In this document: in pieces, positions 38,243 through 46,617 of the stretch
Layout of the letters: each line of letters starts with the position of its first letter
How positions within the stretch are numbered: position 1 is the stretch's first letter
Notes under the pieces: generated by a model
What the model was told of the DNA's origin: nothing
The model's input: only the letters and a program-made list of their open reading frames with translations
The model's database searches: none
Made by a program: the position numbers and the translations under genes
Origin: an uncultured Rhodopila sp.
GTDB lineage: Bacteria; Pseudomonadota; Alphaproteobacteria; Acetobacterales; Acetobacteraceae
Direction: 5' to 3'
Assembly (NCBI GenBank): GCA_903851415.1
Contig: CAINOE010000049.1
Location: 62,001 to 126,000, forward strand
DNA length: 64,000 bases

Positions 38243-38261
38243 GGGGGCGGAACGACAAGCC

Positions 38262-39425
38262 TCAAAGCGCCTCCCCGGCGCACCAGCCGCTCGCCCAGGC
38301 CCACTGAAAATTATACCCGCCGAGCCATCCGGTCACATCCACCGCCTCGCCGATGACGAACAGCCCCGGCACCGCGTTCGCCGCCATCGTGCGGGATGAC
38401 AGATCGCGCGTATCCACGCCGCCGCAGGTCACCTCCGCCTTGGCGAACCCCTCGGTCCCTTCCGGCGTGACGCTCCAGGCCGACAGCCGCGCCGCCTCCG
38501 CGGCCAGTGCGCGATCGGCCTGATCCGCCATCCGCAATCCGTCGGCAGCCAATGCCGCGGCCAGACGCGCCGGCAGGAGCTCGGCCAGCACGGTGCGCAG
38601 TTCGGCTTTCGGCCGCGCCCGCTTGCGCTCCAGCAGGAACGCCGCCGCATCCCGGCCCGGCAGCAGGTCCAGCGTCACCGGCCCCTGCCGCCAATAGGAG
38701 GAAATCTGCAGCACCGCCGGCCCGGACAGGCCGTGATGCGTGAACAGCATCGCCTCGCGGAACGCCCGCTTGCCGATGGAGGCAACGCAGTCCAGCGACA
38801 CGCCGCTGAGCGGGCGCATCAGCGCCAGCAGATCATCCGCGAAAGTCAGCGGCACCAGCCCCGGCCGGATTCCGGTCAGCCGCAGGCCGAACTGCCGCGC
38901 CAGTTCGTAGGTCAGTCCGCTTGCGCCCAGCTTCGGGATCGCCAGGCCGCCGGTGGCGAGCACCAGGCTGTCCGCCTCGAACGCGCCCTGGTCCGTCTCC
39001 ACCCGGAACGCGTCCGGCCGGCTGACCGCTGTTATCCGATGCCTCAGGCGCAGGGTCACGCCAACGGCCTCGCACTCCGCCAGCAGCATGGCGACGATCT
39101 GCCGGGCGGAGCCGTCGCAGAACAACTGGCCGAGGGTCTTTTCGTGGAAGGCGATCCCGTGCTTCCGCACCAACCCCACGAAATCCCCCGGCGTATACCG
39201 GCTCAACGCCGATCGGCTGAAATGGGGGTTGTCGGAGAGGAAGCGGTCGGCGACGCAGCCGGTATTGGTGAAATTGCAGCGCCCGCCGCCGGAGATCAGG
39301 ATTTTCGCGCCCGCCTCCGGGGCGTGGTCGAGCAGCAGCACGCGCCGGCCGCGCCGCCCGGCCGAGATGGCGCACATCAGGCCCGCGGCCCCGGCGCCGA
39401 GGATGATCACGTCGTGCTTGAACAT
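38262..39425 (-). CDS. HI0933/BaiN-family FAD-dependent oxidoreductase
   Basis: A 387-residue flavoprotein. FAD-binding motif HDVIILGAGAAGLMCAISAG and the family signature GAKILISGGGRCNFTNTG; LVLATGGLAIPKLGASG in the middle; and the FAD-binding C-terminus GLFVIGEAVDVTGWLGGYNF. Members are annotated TIGR00275/BaiN; a general substrate is not known. It is convergent with the argH-lptM operon. Start at ATG 39425. Confidence 0.9.
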   Translation of the reverse strand: MFKHDVIILGAGAAGLMCAISAGRRGRRVLLLDHAPEAGAKILISGGGRCNFTNTGCVADRFLSDNPHFSRSALSRYTPGDFVGLVRKHGIAFHEKTLGQLFCDGSARQIVAMLLAECEAVGVTLRLRHRITAVSRPDAFRVETDQGAFEADSLVLATGGLAIPKLGASGLTYELARQFGLRLTGIRPGLVPLTFADDLLALMRPLSGVSLDCVASIGKRAFREAMLFTHHGLSGPAVLQISSYWRQGPVTLDLLPGRDAAAFLLERKRARPKAELRTVLAELLPARLAAALAADGLRMADQADRALAAEAARLSAWSVTPEGTEGFAKAEVTCGGVDTRDLSSRTMAANAVPGLFVIGEAVDVTGWLGGYNFQWAWASGWCAGEAL

Positions 39426-39562
39426 CGGTGCGGCTATAGCAGCGCAGCGGCGGTGGAGATATCGCTACCCCGCGCGGAACAAAACAGGACCGAGAATGCT
39501 TGATCCGGACGAGCCGGCGCGGGTAAAAACCCCGCATGATGACCCTTTGGATCAGGTGACCC

Positions 39563-39859
39563 ATGGCCGCGACCGAGACCGTCGATATCGAGGCATTCGC
39601 AGCGAAGTTTTTCAACCTTCTCGATTGCATCGAACGCCGTGAACTGGACCGCGTCACCATCACCCGGCGCGGTCAGCCGGTTGCAGTGCTACTGCCGCCC
39701 GAACCGCCTATCGACGCGGTGCCGGATCTGTTCGGCACCATGCGCGGTTCAGTGACAATCGCGGAAGGTGTCGACCTGACCGAACCCGCGTTGAATGAAC
39801 CGTTCACGACCGAGGATATCGATCCGTTCCCGATCCAGGACAGCGACCGCCGGGCCTGA
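39563..39859 (+). CDS. Orphan Phd/YefM-type antitoxin
   Basis: 98 residues: MAATETVDIEAFAAKFFNLL, ELDRVTITRRGQPVAVLLPP, then a long acidic tail (DLTEPALNEPFTTEDIDPF). Clear paralog of the antitoxin at 40710, sharing MAATET at the start and GSVTI.EG.DLT in the tail; even the leader GATCAGGTGA before the ATG is shared. No toxin follows; only a weak echo of vapC sequence is seen in the next 100 bp. Likely the survivor of a duplicated module, perhaps able to neutralise the VapC encoded 1.1 kb away. Confidence 0.8.
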   Translation: MAATETVDIEAFAAKFFNLLDCIERRELDRVTITRRGQPVAVLLPPEPPIDAVPDLFGTMRGSVTIAEGVDLTEPALNEPFTTEDIDPFPIQDSDRRA

Positions 39860-39956
39860 CCTCCGTTCGGGCTGGGCGCCCTGCCCTTGAGGCCGGCCTC
39901 GCTGACGGCCTGTTCGTATCGAGCACGCAGCACCTCGGCCTGCCAGAAACCGTGTC

Positions 39957-40439
39957 TCAGGAGTCGAGCACCCAACCGGCTAATTCAAAGGACCGACACC
40001 TAACAAGTGCCCATATCTCCAGGTCGTTCCTGTTTTGTTCGTGGGCAATGATCAGGTCATCCAGCTGCTCGAATTTGTACGGAACACCACAGCGGCCGAT
40101 AGGCTCCTGATACCGATAATCTATTTCCAAGACAGTGGAGCGTCCTCGCGCTACACCAATCATGTGGTAACGAACAGCACACTTAGGCGTTGTGCCTTCG
40201 ACTATTAAATACCCGCTCGAACCGATTTCGTAGGTGCCGACCACGCGGGTTAAACTTACGGGACCCGTGCCATCCTGTTCTGAGAACTTTTGCAAGCGGC
40301 TCCCCGCGCCGATCCTGAGAAGTCCTATCCGAATCCGACGGGATTGGCAATAGTGTCGATTAAAGAAATTATATCCTGGCGCTTGGCGCGAGGCTACACT
40401 GAAACAGGCCGCCGCAGTGATCGTCCATGCGGCTCGCAA
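39957..40439 (-). CDS. Hypothetical protein (160 aa), atypical composition
   Basis: No family recognised. The central and C-terminal part looks folded: VVGTYEIGSSGYLIVEGTTP, VLEIDYRYQEPIGRCGVPYK, FEQLDDLIIAHEQNRNDLEI and a Cys/Trp-containing end (RCRSFELAGWVLDS). The N-terminal 20 residues are Ala-rich and may not be translated; several downstream ATG/GTG starts exist. GC content is clearly lower than in the neighbours, so recent acquisition is likely. It lies between the two Phd-type antitoxin genes. Confidence 0.55.
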   Translation of the reverse strand: MRAAWTITAAACFSVASRQAPGYNFFNRHYCQSRRIRIGLLRIGAGSRLQKFSEQDGTGPVSLTRVVGTYEIGSSGYLIVEGTTPKCAVRYHMIGVARGRSTVLEIDYRYQEPIGRCGVPYKFEQLDDLIIAHEQNRNDLEIWALVRCRSFELAGWVLDS

Positions 40440-40709
40440 CGGGCGGGGACCGATGGATGAGGGGAATGACGGCTGCGGTTCGCACTAACATTAAGTCCAA
40501 GGACCGGGATAGCAGGTTCTGCTCAGCGGTGAGTAACACCGCACCGCGCCCGCTCCACACCGCTCGACGGAGCGTGATGGCGAGCCAGTGGGGCAGCGAA
40601 AACACCGGTGTCGTTAGGATGAAACGATGGCTGGCGATACCCCTTGAACCGCGCACCCGTCCCGATCAATACAGGTCGCCACAACATGACCAGTCAGATC
40701 AGGTGATCG

Positions 40710-40979
40710 ATGGCCGCGACCGAAACCATCACCGCGTCCGAGTTCAAGGCCAAGTGCCTCAACATCCTCGACCGCCTCGCAGGCCACGAGCTGGAGCGCG
40801 TCATCATTACCAAGCGCGGCCGGACCGTCGGCGTCTTGCTGCCACCCCAGACCCTCGCCGTTCAGGATCTGTTCGGCAGCATGCGTGGCTCGGTCACCAT
40901 TCCGGAAGGCTTCGACCTCACGGCGCCGGTCCTCGATGAGCCGTTGGATGCCGAGGAAGGTATTTGGCACCGTGAGTGA
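40710..40979 (+). CDS. Phd/YefM-type antitoxin
   Basis: 89 residues. MAATETITASEFKAKCLNIL followed by ELERVIITKRGRTVGVLLPP is the Phd/YefM DNA-binding fold; the acidic C-terminus (TAPVLDEPLDAEEGIW) binds the toxin. The GTG start of vapC at 40972 overlaps its last codons by 8 nt. Paralog of the orphan at 39563. Expected to autorepress the operon with its toxin. Confidence 0.9.
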   Translation: MAATETITASEFKAKCLNILDRLAGHELERVIITKRGRTVGVLLPPQTLAVQDLFGSMRGSVTIPEGFDLTAPVLDEPLDAEEGIWHRE

Positions 40980-41409
40980 GGACGATGCCCCGGCATCGGT
41001 TCTGCTGGATACCTGCGCGGTCATCTGGATGGTCAGCACCACCCGGCTTCCCACGCGGGTGATCGATGTCATCGCCCGGGCCAGCCAGGCCGGCGGGGTT
41101 TACGTATCGACAGCATCCGCCTGGGAAATCGGTCTGCTGGGCAGGCCAAGCCGGAAGCCAATGCCATCGTTCCATCCCGATCCGAAAACCTGGTTTGCCC
41201 GGGTCATGGCTCTGCCAGGGGTTAAGGAAGCTCGGATAACGCCAGCTATCGCCGTCGATTCATCGCGTCTTCCCGGCAACCGCCATTCCGATCCGGCCGA
41301 TCGCTTCATCATCGCGACCGCGCGGGACCTGGGAATGCCGATCGTGACCGGCGACCGTAAAATCATCGCCTATGCCGCCGCCGGCCATGTCGGGGTCATC
41401 CCCTGCTGA
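40972..41409 (+). CDS. PIN-domain toxin VapC
   Basis: 145 residues from GTG 40972. PIN motifs: VLLDTCAVIWM (first Asp), YVSTASAWEIGLL (Glu), DPADRFIIATARDLGMPIVT with Asp in DRFII and GDRK (fourth acidic). RNA-cleaving toxin of the VapC family, but paired with a Phd/YefM-type antitoxin. The start is chosen because the antitoxin stop (TGA 40977-40979) overlaps and no closer ATG fits the fold. Intact. Confidence 0.88.
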   Translation: MSEDDAPASVLLDTCAVIWMVSTTRLPTRVIDVIARASQAGGVYVSTASAWEIGLLGRPSRKPMPSFHPDPKTWFARVMALPGVKEARITPAIAVDSSRLPGNRHSDPADRFIIATARDLGMPIVTGDRKIIAYAAAGHVGVIPC

Positions 41410-41499
41410 CCGGCACCCCGCCGCCCGTCAACCTTGCCCCCGCCCCCGCCACGGTCTAGAAGCCCGCACCTCTCCTATTCCATTGAACGGACTGTATCC

Positions 41500-42066
41500 A
41501 TGAAGCAGCAGGCGAATCTGATCCGCGCCGGCCAGGTGATCGAGCACGAAGGCGCCCGCTGGACGGTGCTGAAGCAGCAGATCATCACCCCCGGCAAAGG
41601 CGGCGCCTTCATCCAGGTCGAGATGCGCAACCTCAAATCCGGCAACAAGACCAACGAGCGCTGGCGCACGGCCGATACCGTCGAGCGGCTGACCACCGAG
41701 GAAAAGGAGTACAAATACTCCTATAAGGACGGCATCAACCTGGTGCTGATGGACCCGGAAACCTACGAGGAAGCCCACATTCCGGCCGATCTGCTGGGCG
41801 ATGCCGCGCCATTCCTGCAGGACGAGATGACGCTGGTGGTCGACCTTGTTGAAGGCGACCCGGTGGCGATCCACCTGCCCGGCACCGTCATCCTGGAAAT
41901 CGCCGAAGCCGATCCGGTGGTGAAGGGGCAGACGGCGTCCTCGTCGTACAAGCCGGCGCTGTTGTCGAACGGCGTCAAGACCCTGGTGCCGCCGTTCATC
42001 GAGGCCGGCGAGAAGATCGTGGTGCGGACCGAGGACGGCAGCTACGTGGAGCGGGCGAAAGGCTGA
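41500..42066 (+). CDS. efp: Translation elongation factor P
   Basis: 188 residues. Three-barrel protein that relieves ribosome stalling at proline runs. MKQQANLIRAGQVIEHEGAR begins domain I; the modification loop ITPGKGGAFIQVEMRNLKSG carries Lys33, the site for beta-lysylation or similar; domain III ends VPPFIEAGEKIVVRTEDGSY. The ATG at 41500 fits the family start; upstream in-frame codons lack similarity. The stop overlaps the suhB start by one base (ATGA type), forming an operon. Confidence 0.95.
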   Translation: MKQQANLIRAGQVIEHEGARWTVLKQQIITPGKGGAFIQVEMRNLKSGNKTNERWRTADTVERLTTEEKEYKYSYKDGINLVLMDPETYEEAHIPADLLGDAAPFLQDEMTLVVDLVEGDPVAIHLPGTVILEIAEADPVVKGQTASSSYKPALLSNGVKTLVPPFIEAGEKIVVRTEDGSYVERAKG

Positions 42067-42893
42067 TGGCCTTTCGCCTCTCCCCCCATCTGACGGTCAT
42101 GGCCAACGCGGCGCAGAAGGCCTCCAAGCGCCTGCTGCGCGATTTCGCCGAGGTCGAGCAGTTGCAGGTCAGCATCAAAGGGCCGTCCGACTTCGTCACC
42201 CAGGCCGACATGCGCGCCGAGCAGACGCTGAAGGAGGAGCTGACCAAGGCGCGTCCCGGCTACGCTTTCCTGATGGAGGAATCCGGCGCCTCCGGTTCGG
42301 ACAACTGGTCCTGGCGCTGGGTGGTCGATCCGCTGGACGGGACGACCAACTTCCTGCACGGCATGCCGCACTGGGCGATCAGCATCGGACTGGAAAAGCG
42401 CCTGCCGGACGGCACCTCGGAGGTGCATGCCGGCCTGGTCTACGCTCCGGCGGTCGATGAGATGTTCTGGGCGGAAAAGGGCACCGGGGCGTTTGTCAAC
42501 GAGCGCCGGTTGCGGGTGTCGGCTCGGCGCGAGATGTCAGAAGCCATCTTCGCCACCGGCATTCCGTTCGGCGCGGTCCCGGCGTCCCGGCGGGAGTCGT
42601 TCAGCCGCACCTTGTCGGCGCTGATGCCGCAGGTGGCCGGCATCCGCCGGTTCGGATCCGCGGCGCTGGACATGGCCTGGGTCGCGCATGGCCGGTTCGA
42701 CGGCTACTGGGAGCTGGGGATCCACCCCTGGGACATCTGCGCCGGCATCATCCTGGTCAAGGAAGCCGGCGGCTACGTCACCGATGTGGGCGAAGGCGAT
42801 CCCTTGGTCACCAGCAACATCGTCGCCGGCAACCCGCATCTGCATGCGAAGTTGCGGGAAGCAGTGGCCGAGGGCATGGCGCGCCCGGCCTGA
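42066..42893 (+). CDS. suhB: Inositol-1-monophosphatase SuhB
   Basis: 275 residues. Mg-dependent phosphatase; metal ligands in [10 protein letters not shown] and [20 protein letters not shown], second motif [19 protein letters not shown]. In bacteria SuhB also takes part in rRNA transcription antitermination. Coupled to efp by a one-base overlap; the efp-suhB order is common in alphaproteobacteria. Start at ATG 42066. Confidence 0.93.
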   Translation: MAFRLSPHLTVMANAAQKASKRLLRDFAEVEQLQVSIKGPSDFVTQADMRAEQTLKEELTKARPGYAFLMEESGASGSDNWSWRWVVDPLDGTTNFLHGMPHWAISIGLEKRLPDGTSEVHAGLVYAPAVDEMFWAEKGTGAFVNERRLRVSARREMSEAIFATGIPFGAVPASRRESFSRTLSALMPQVAGIRRFGSAALDMAWVAHGRFDGYWELGIHPWDICAGIILVKEAGGYVTDVGEGDPLVTSNIVAGNPHLHAKLREAVAEGMARPA

Positions 42894-42907
42894 AAACGGG
42901 GTTGCCA

Positions 42908-43423
42908 ATGCCGCGGATCATCGTTCAGCAGGCCGATATCACCACCCTGGATGTCGATGCGATCGTCAATGCCGCGAATCAGTCGCTGCTGGGCGGCGGC
43001 GGGGTCGATGGGGCGATCCACCGCGCCGCCGGGCCGGAGCTGCTGGACGAATGCCGCACCTTGGGCGGCTGCCCGACCGGGGAGGCGCGGATCACCCGGG
43101 GCTACCGCCTGCCCGCCCGCTACGTGATCCATGCGGTGGGTCCGCGCTATCGCGACGGGCGGCGTAATGAGCCGGATCTGCTGGCCGGGTGCTATCGGAA
43201 CAGCCTGCGGCTCGCGGTTGAGCACGGCGTGAAGACGATTGCATTCCCGGCAATCAGTTGCGGCATCTACGGCTACCCGGTACCGGAGGCGGCGCGGATC
43301 GCGGTCGAGACCGTGTCTGCGTTCCTGGCCAGGGATGACAGGATCGAGCGGGCGATCTTCGCCTGCTTCGGGGATGAGGTTCTCGGCGCGTTCCACGCGG
43401 CGCTTGGGGGTTCGGCCGGCTGA
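42908..43423 (+). CDS. Macro-domain O-acetyl-ADP-ribose deacetylase
   Basis: 171 residues, single macro domain. [40 protein letters not shown] and [20 protein letters not shown] are the ADP-ribose-binding loops of the YmdB/MacroD type. Likely removes ADP-ribose or acetyl groups from metabolites or proteins. The ATG at 42908 is preferred over a TTG at 42902. It starts 14 nt after the suhB stop and may be in the same operon. Confidence 0.92.
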   Translation: MPRIIVQQADITTLDVDAIVNAANQSLLGGGGVDGAIHRAAGPELLDECRTLGGCPTGEARITRGYRLPARYVIHAVGPRYRDGRRNEPDLLAGCYRNSLRLAVEHGVKTIAFPAISCGIYGYPVPEAARIAVETVSAFLARDDRIERAIFACFGDEVLGAFHAALGGSAG

Positions 43424-43552
43424 CCCGGGGGCGGGAGCGTCGCCGCTTGCCCGGGCCGAAGAACGGGATGTGAAGCAGTAGAAAGAAAGCCGTTTCTTGC
43501 GTCAGCTATGCGTAATACCAGTCCGCGATGAGAGCGGCTCTTTGCATGAACC

Positions 43553-43628
43553 GTCATGGCCCGGCTTGTCCGGGCCACCCGTCCCGGCAAGTGCGGCTAT
43601 AGGTGGCCCGGACAAGCCGGGCCATGAC
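43553..43628. repeat. REP-like repeat, perfect 27-bp inverted pair
   Basis: A 27-bp arm beginning GTCATGGCCCGGCTTGTCCG (43553-43579) and its exact reverse complement at 43602-43628, with a 22-nt loop. This is the best copy of the family and defines the consensus. Just after it GGGCCATGACGTTGGAGG occurs at 43619-43636 and again at 43643-43660, a partial tandem copy. Confidence 0.92.
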
Positions 43629-43660
43629 GTTGGAGGGAAAACGGGCCATGACGTTGGAGG

Positions 43661-43811
43661 ATAGAACCGTTCGCGCGTGAGCCCGGGCAGCCGGGACCGA
43701 TTCGATTGGCCTCAGGCCGATCGGCCTGCTACGCACGCTGTGCGTGGCAAAGGCTGCCGGCAGTGAACCGGCGCGGGACGACTCCGCGGCCCCACGCGGG
43801 AGACCGTCACG
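43661..43811. other. Short leader region before the glutamate-synthase-like gene
   Basis: Nothing beyond GGGAGA 9 nt before the ATG at 43812. The neighbouring repeat at 43553 lies upstream. No convincing promoter. Confidence 0.4.
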
Positions 43812-45428
43812 ATGCACCCCTCGCTGCTGCCCTTCACCGCCCGCTACATCTGCCTGACGCTCGCGGCAGCCGGCGCGCTGGCCTGCCTCATCGGGCTGGC
43901 CGTCAATCCCGCGGTCTGGTGGCTGCCCGGCCTCGGCCTGTTCGGCGGCCTCACGGCTCTTGGCATCCACGACCTGTTGCAGACGCGCCATGCCGTGCTG
44001 CGCAGCTTCCCGATCGCGGCCCATCTGCGCTTCATCCTGGAGAAGATGCGCCCGGAGATGCGGCAATATTTCTTCGAGGACGAAAAGCGCGGCTCCCCGT
44101 TCAGCCGCGACCGCCGCGCGGTGGTGTATCAGCGTGCCAAGAGCGTGCTCGACAAGCGCCCCTTCGGCACGCAGTACGAAGTCTACGACGCCGGCTTCGA
44201 GTGGCTGGATCATTCGATCGCGCCAAGGCCGTTGGCGGACCGGAATTTCCGCACCATCGTCGGCGGCCCCGATTGCGCGCGGCCCTATTCCGCCTCGGTG
44301 TTCAACATCTCCGCCATGAGCTTCGGCGCGCTGAGCCAGAATGCCATCCGCGCGCTGAACACCGGCGCGGCGATGGGCGGCTTCGCGCATGATACCGGCG
44401 AGGGCGGCCTGAGCCCGCACCACCTCGCGCCGGGCGGCGACATCATCTGGGAAATCGGCTCCGGCTACTTCGGCGCGCGCACGCCGGACGGGCAGTTCTC
44501 ACCCGAGCGCTTCGCCGCCACCGCCGCACAGCCGCAGGTGAAGATGGTGGAGTTGAAGCTCAGCCAGGGCGCCAAGCCGGGCCATGGCGGCGTGCTGCCG
44601 GCGGCGAAAGTCAGCCCCGAGATCGCCGCCACCCGCGGCGTGCCGATGGGCCAGGACTGCATCTCCCCGTCCAGCCATTCGGCCTTTTCGACTCCCGACG
44701 GTCTGCTGCGGTTCGTCGCCGGGATGCGCCGGCTGTCCGGCGGCAAGCCGGCCGGGTTCAAGCTGTGCATCGGCCACCGCTGGGAGTTCCTGGCGATCTG
44801 CAAGGCGATGCTGGAGACCGGCCTGTATCCGGACTTCATCGTCGTGGACGGCAAGGAGGGCGGCACCGGCGCGGCGCCAATGGAGTTCATGGACCATATC
44901 GGCACGCCGATGCGCGAGGGGCTGAACTTCGTCCACAACGCGCTGATCGGCATTGGTGCGCGGGACCGCGTTCGCCTCGGCGCCAGCGGCAAGATCATCA
45001 CCGGCTACGACATCGCGCGCACGATGGCGCTGGGTGCGGACTGGTGCAACGCGGCGCGCGGCTTCATGTTCGCGCTCGGCTGCATCCAGTCGCAGAGCTG
45101 CCACACCGATCACTGCCCGACCGGCGTCGCGACGCAGGACCCGATCCGCCAGCGCGCGCTGGTGCCGAGGGACAAAGCGCCGCGGGTGTTCAATTTTCAC
45201 GCCCAGACGCTGCACGCCCTGTCCGAACTGGTCGCCGCGGCCGGCCTCGACCACCCCGGACAGTTGCGCCCGGAGCACCTGTTTCGCCGCGATGCCACGC
45301 ATGGGGTGGTCAGCTTCGCGACGCTCTATCCGACCCTGCGGCAGGGCGAGCTGCTGGAGGGGACCGGCGATGAGCGCTTCCGCCGCGCCTGGGCGATGGC
45401 ACGGCCGGACAGCTTCGCGCCGGCCTGA
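43812..45428 (+). CDS. FMN-binding glutamate synthase-like protein
   Basis: 538 residues. Two N-terminal membrane helices (ARYICLTLAAAGALACLIGL; PAVWWLPGLGLFGGLTAL), then the GltB-type FMN/2-iminoglutarate domain: ISAMSFGALSQNAIRALNTG, SQGAKPGHGGVLPA, ISPSSHSAFSTPDGLLRF, VVDGKEGGTGAAPMEFMD. The Cys pair in CIQSQSCHTDHCPTGVATQD resembles the cluster-binding loop. It lacks the glutaminase and cluster domains of full GOGAT. Such stand-alone proteins are common, with unclear role. Monocistronic. Confidence 0.88.
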   Translation: MHPSLLPFTARYICLTLAAAGALACLIGLAVNPAVWWLPGLGLFGGLTALGIHDLLQTRHAVLRSFPIAAHLRFILEKMRPEMRQYFFEDEKRGSPFSRDRRAVVYQRAKSVLDKRPFGTQYEVYDAGFEWLDHSIAPRPLADRNFRTIVGGPDCARPYSASVFNISAMSFGALSQNAIRALNTGAAMGGFAHDTGEGGLSPHHLAPGGDIIWEIGSGYFGARTPDGQFSPERFAATAAQPQVKMVELKLSQGAKPGHGGVLPAAKVSPEIAATRGVPMGQDCISPSSHSAFSTPDGLLRFVAGMRRLSGGKPAGFKLCIGHRWEFLAICKAMLETGLYPDFIVVDGKEGGTGAAPMEFMDHIGTPMREGLNFVHNALIGIGARDRVRLGASGKIITGYDIARTMALGADWCNAARGFMFALGCIQSQSCHTDHCPTGVATQDPIRQRALVPRDKAPRVFNFHAQTLHALSELVAAAGLDHPGQLRPEHLFRRDATHGVVSFATLYPTLRQGELLEGTGDERFRRAWAMARPDSFAPA

Positions 45429-45795
45429 CCGCGGGTTGCGCGCGGGGAACGGGCGGCTTTCCATCTGAAAGCGACCATCCGCGACGAGGTTGCACTCCAT
45501 CGCCCGCTGATCGTTATATACTTGATAATATAGCGATTTTTTCGCCGATAGCGAAGCGGCGCCTTGAACATCGCTGTATTTCGTGCGAAGAACTCCGTTC
45601 GGTTGGTGCGAATGGTTTTCACCTGAACCGTTTTTCTGGGGCGCGGAAAGGTCAGTATCCGATCGCCGCCGATCGGCCGGCGCGGCGGGGATGTCTGCCC
45701 GGCCGGGGGATCGTTGGCGGCGGCAGGCAAAGCCGAACCTGCGAACCTGGCGGGACGTGCGGACAGGCATTGAACAGCGAAAGGGAAGACGGCCA
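45429..45795. other. Regulatory region and long leader of mosBA
   Basis: 367 bases without a gene. The ModE-like palindrome is at 45510-45537 in an AT-rich patch (45505-45545). The remaining 258 bases to the mosB ATG would form a long leader if transcription starts near the palindrome; several GC-rich stems (around 45678-45715) are possible. AAAGGGAAG lies about 7 nt before the ATG. Confidence 0.55.
45510..45537. promoter_or_regulatory. ModE-like molybdate-responsive operator
   Basis: ATCGTTATATA (45510-45520), CTTGAT, AATATAGCGAT (45527-45537): an 11-6-11 inverted repeat with 9 of 11 pairs complementary. It closely fits the known ModE box (CGnTATATA, 6-7 bp, TATATAnCG). Being directly upstream of molybdenum storage genes, it is very likely bound by ModE, which senses molybdate. 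No modE is in the window. Confidence 0.75.
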
Positions 45796-46605
45796 ATGGC
45801 CAACACGACGGCGGAACTCGAGGCCCTTCTGATGCAGCGGCCGCTGGGCGACTCGGAGCTTCTGGCGGCGGCCGAGGCGGCGGAGGACTTCCGCATCCTG
45901 CCGGACGCGACGGTCATCAAAATCGGCGGCCAGAGCGTCATCGACCGCGGCCGCGCCGCGGTTTATCCGCTGCTGGATGAGATCGTCGCCGCCCGTTCGG
46001 CCCACAAACTGCTGATCGGGACCGGGGCGGGCACGCGGGCGCGGCATCTGTACTCGATCGCGGCGGGGCTGGGACTGCCGGCGGGCGTGCTGTCGCAGCT
46101 CGGCGCCTCGGTGGCGGATCAGAACGCGGCGATGCTGGGGCAGTTGCTGGCGAAGCACGGGATCTCCGCGGTCGATGGCGCCGGGCTGTCGGCGGTGCCG
46201 CTCTATCTGGCCGAGGTGAACGCCGTCGTGTTCAGCGGCATGCCGCCGTACGGGCTGTGGATGCGCCCGCCGCCCGAGGGCGTCATCCCGCCCTATCGCA
46301 CCGACGCCGGATGCTTCCTGCTCGCGGAACAGTTCGGCTGCAAGGCGATGATCTACGTCAAGGACGAGGACGGCCTGTTTACCGCGAACCCGAAGACCTC
46401 GAAGGATGCGGTGCTGATCCCGCAGATTTCGGTGGACGAGATGAAGGCGCGCGGCCTGCACGATTCGATCCTCGAGTTCCCGGTGCTCGACCTGCTTCAG
46501 ACGGCGCGGCACATCCGCCAGGTGCAGGTCGTCAACGGCCTCGTTCCCGGCAACCTGACCCGCGCGCTGAACGGCGAGCACGTCGGCACCATCATTACCG
46601 CTTAG
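45796..46605 (+). CDS. mosB: Molybdenum storage protein subunit beta
   Basis: 269 residues, amino-acid-kinase fold. MANTTAELEALLMQRPLGD, ATVIKIGGQSVIDRGRAAVY, GTGAGTRARHLYSIAAGLGL, VFSGMPPYGLWMRPPPEGVI, RTDAGCFLLAEQFGCKAM and [20 protein letters not shown] agree closely with MosB of Azotobacter vinelandii as I recall it, over the whole length. With MosA it forms a hexameric cage that stores about a hundred Mo (or W) atoms as polyoxometalates, using ATP. The ATG at 45796 starts the MosB homology. First gene of the operon. Confidence 0.93.
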   Translation: MANTTAELEALLMQRPLGDSELLAAAEAAEDFRILPDATVIKIGGQSVIDRGRAAVYPLLDEIVAARSAHKLLIGTGAGTRARHLYSIAAGLGLPAGVLSQLGASVADQNAAMLGQLLAKHGISAVDGAGLSAVPLYLAEVNAVVFSGMPPYGLWMRPPPEGVIPPYRTDAGCFLLAEQFGCKAMIYVKDEDGLFTANPKTSKDAVLIPQISVDEMKARGLHDSILEFPVLDLLQTARHIRQVQVVNGLVPGNLTRALNGEHVGTIITA

Positions 46606-46617
46606 GGGATCACGGCC

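Noticed and set aside
38077..38307. Another + frame at the argH end (76 codons)
   Set aside because: Lies mostly inside argH in a different frame; the lipoprotein frame at 38117 has a lipobox and fits conserved gene order.
43553..43628. 27-bp inverted pair considered as an IS terminus pair
   Set aside because: The arms are only 22 nt apart with no gene between, and similar copies occur elsewhere between genes, so a REP-like element is the better reading.
45429..45795. Molybdenum cofactor riboswitch in the mosB leader
   Set aside because: The leader is long, but I could not recognise the conserved Moco aptamer helices by eye; the ModE-like site explains regulation more simply.
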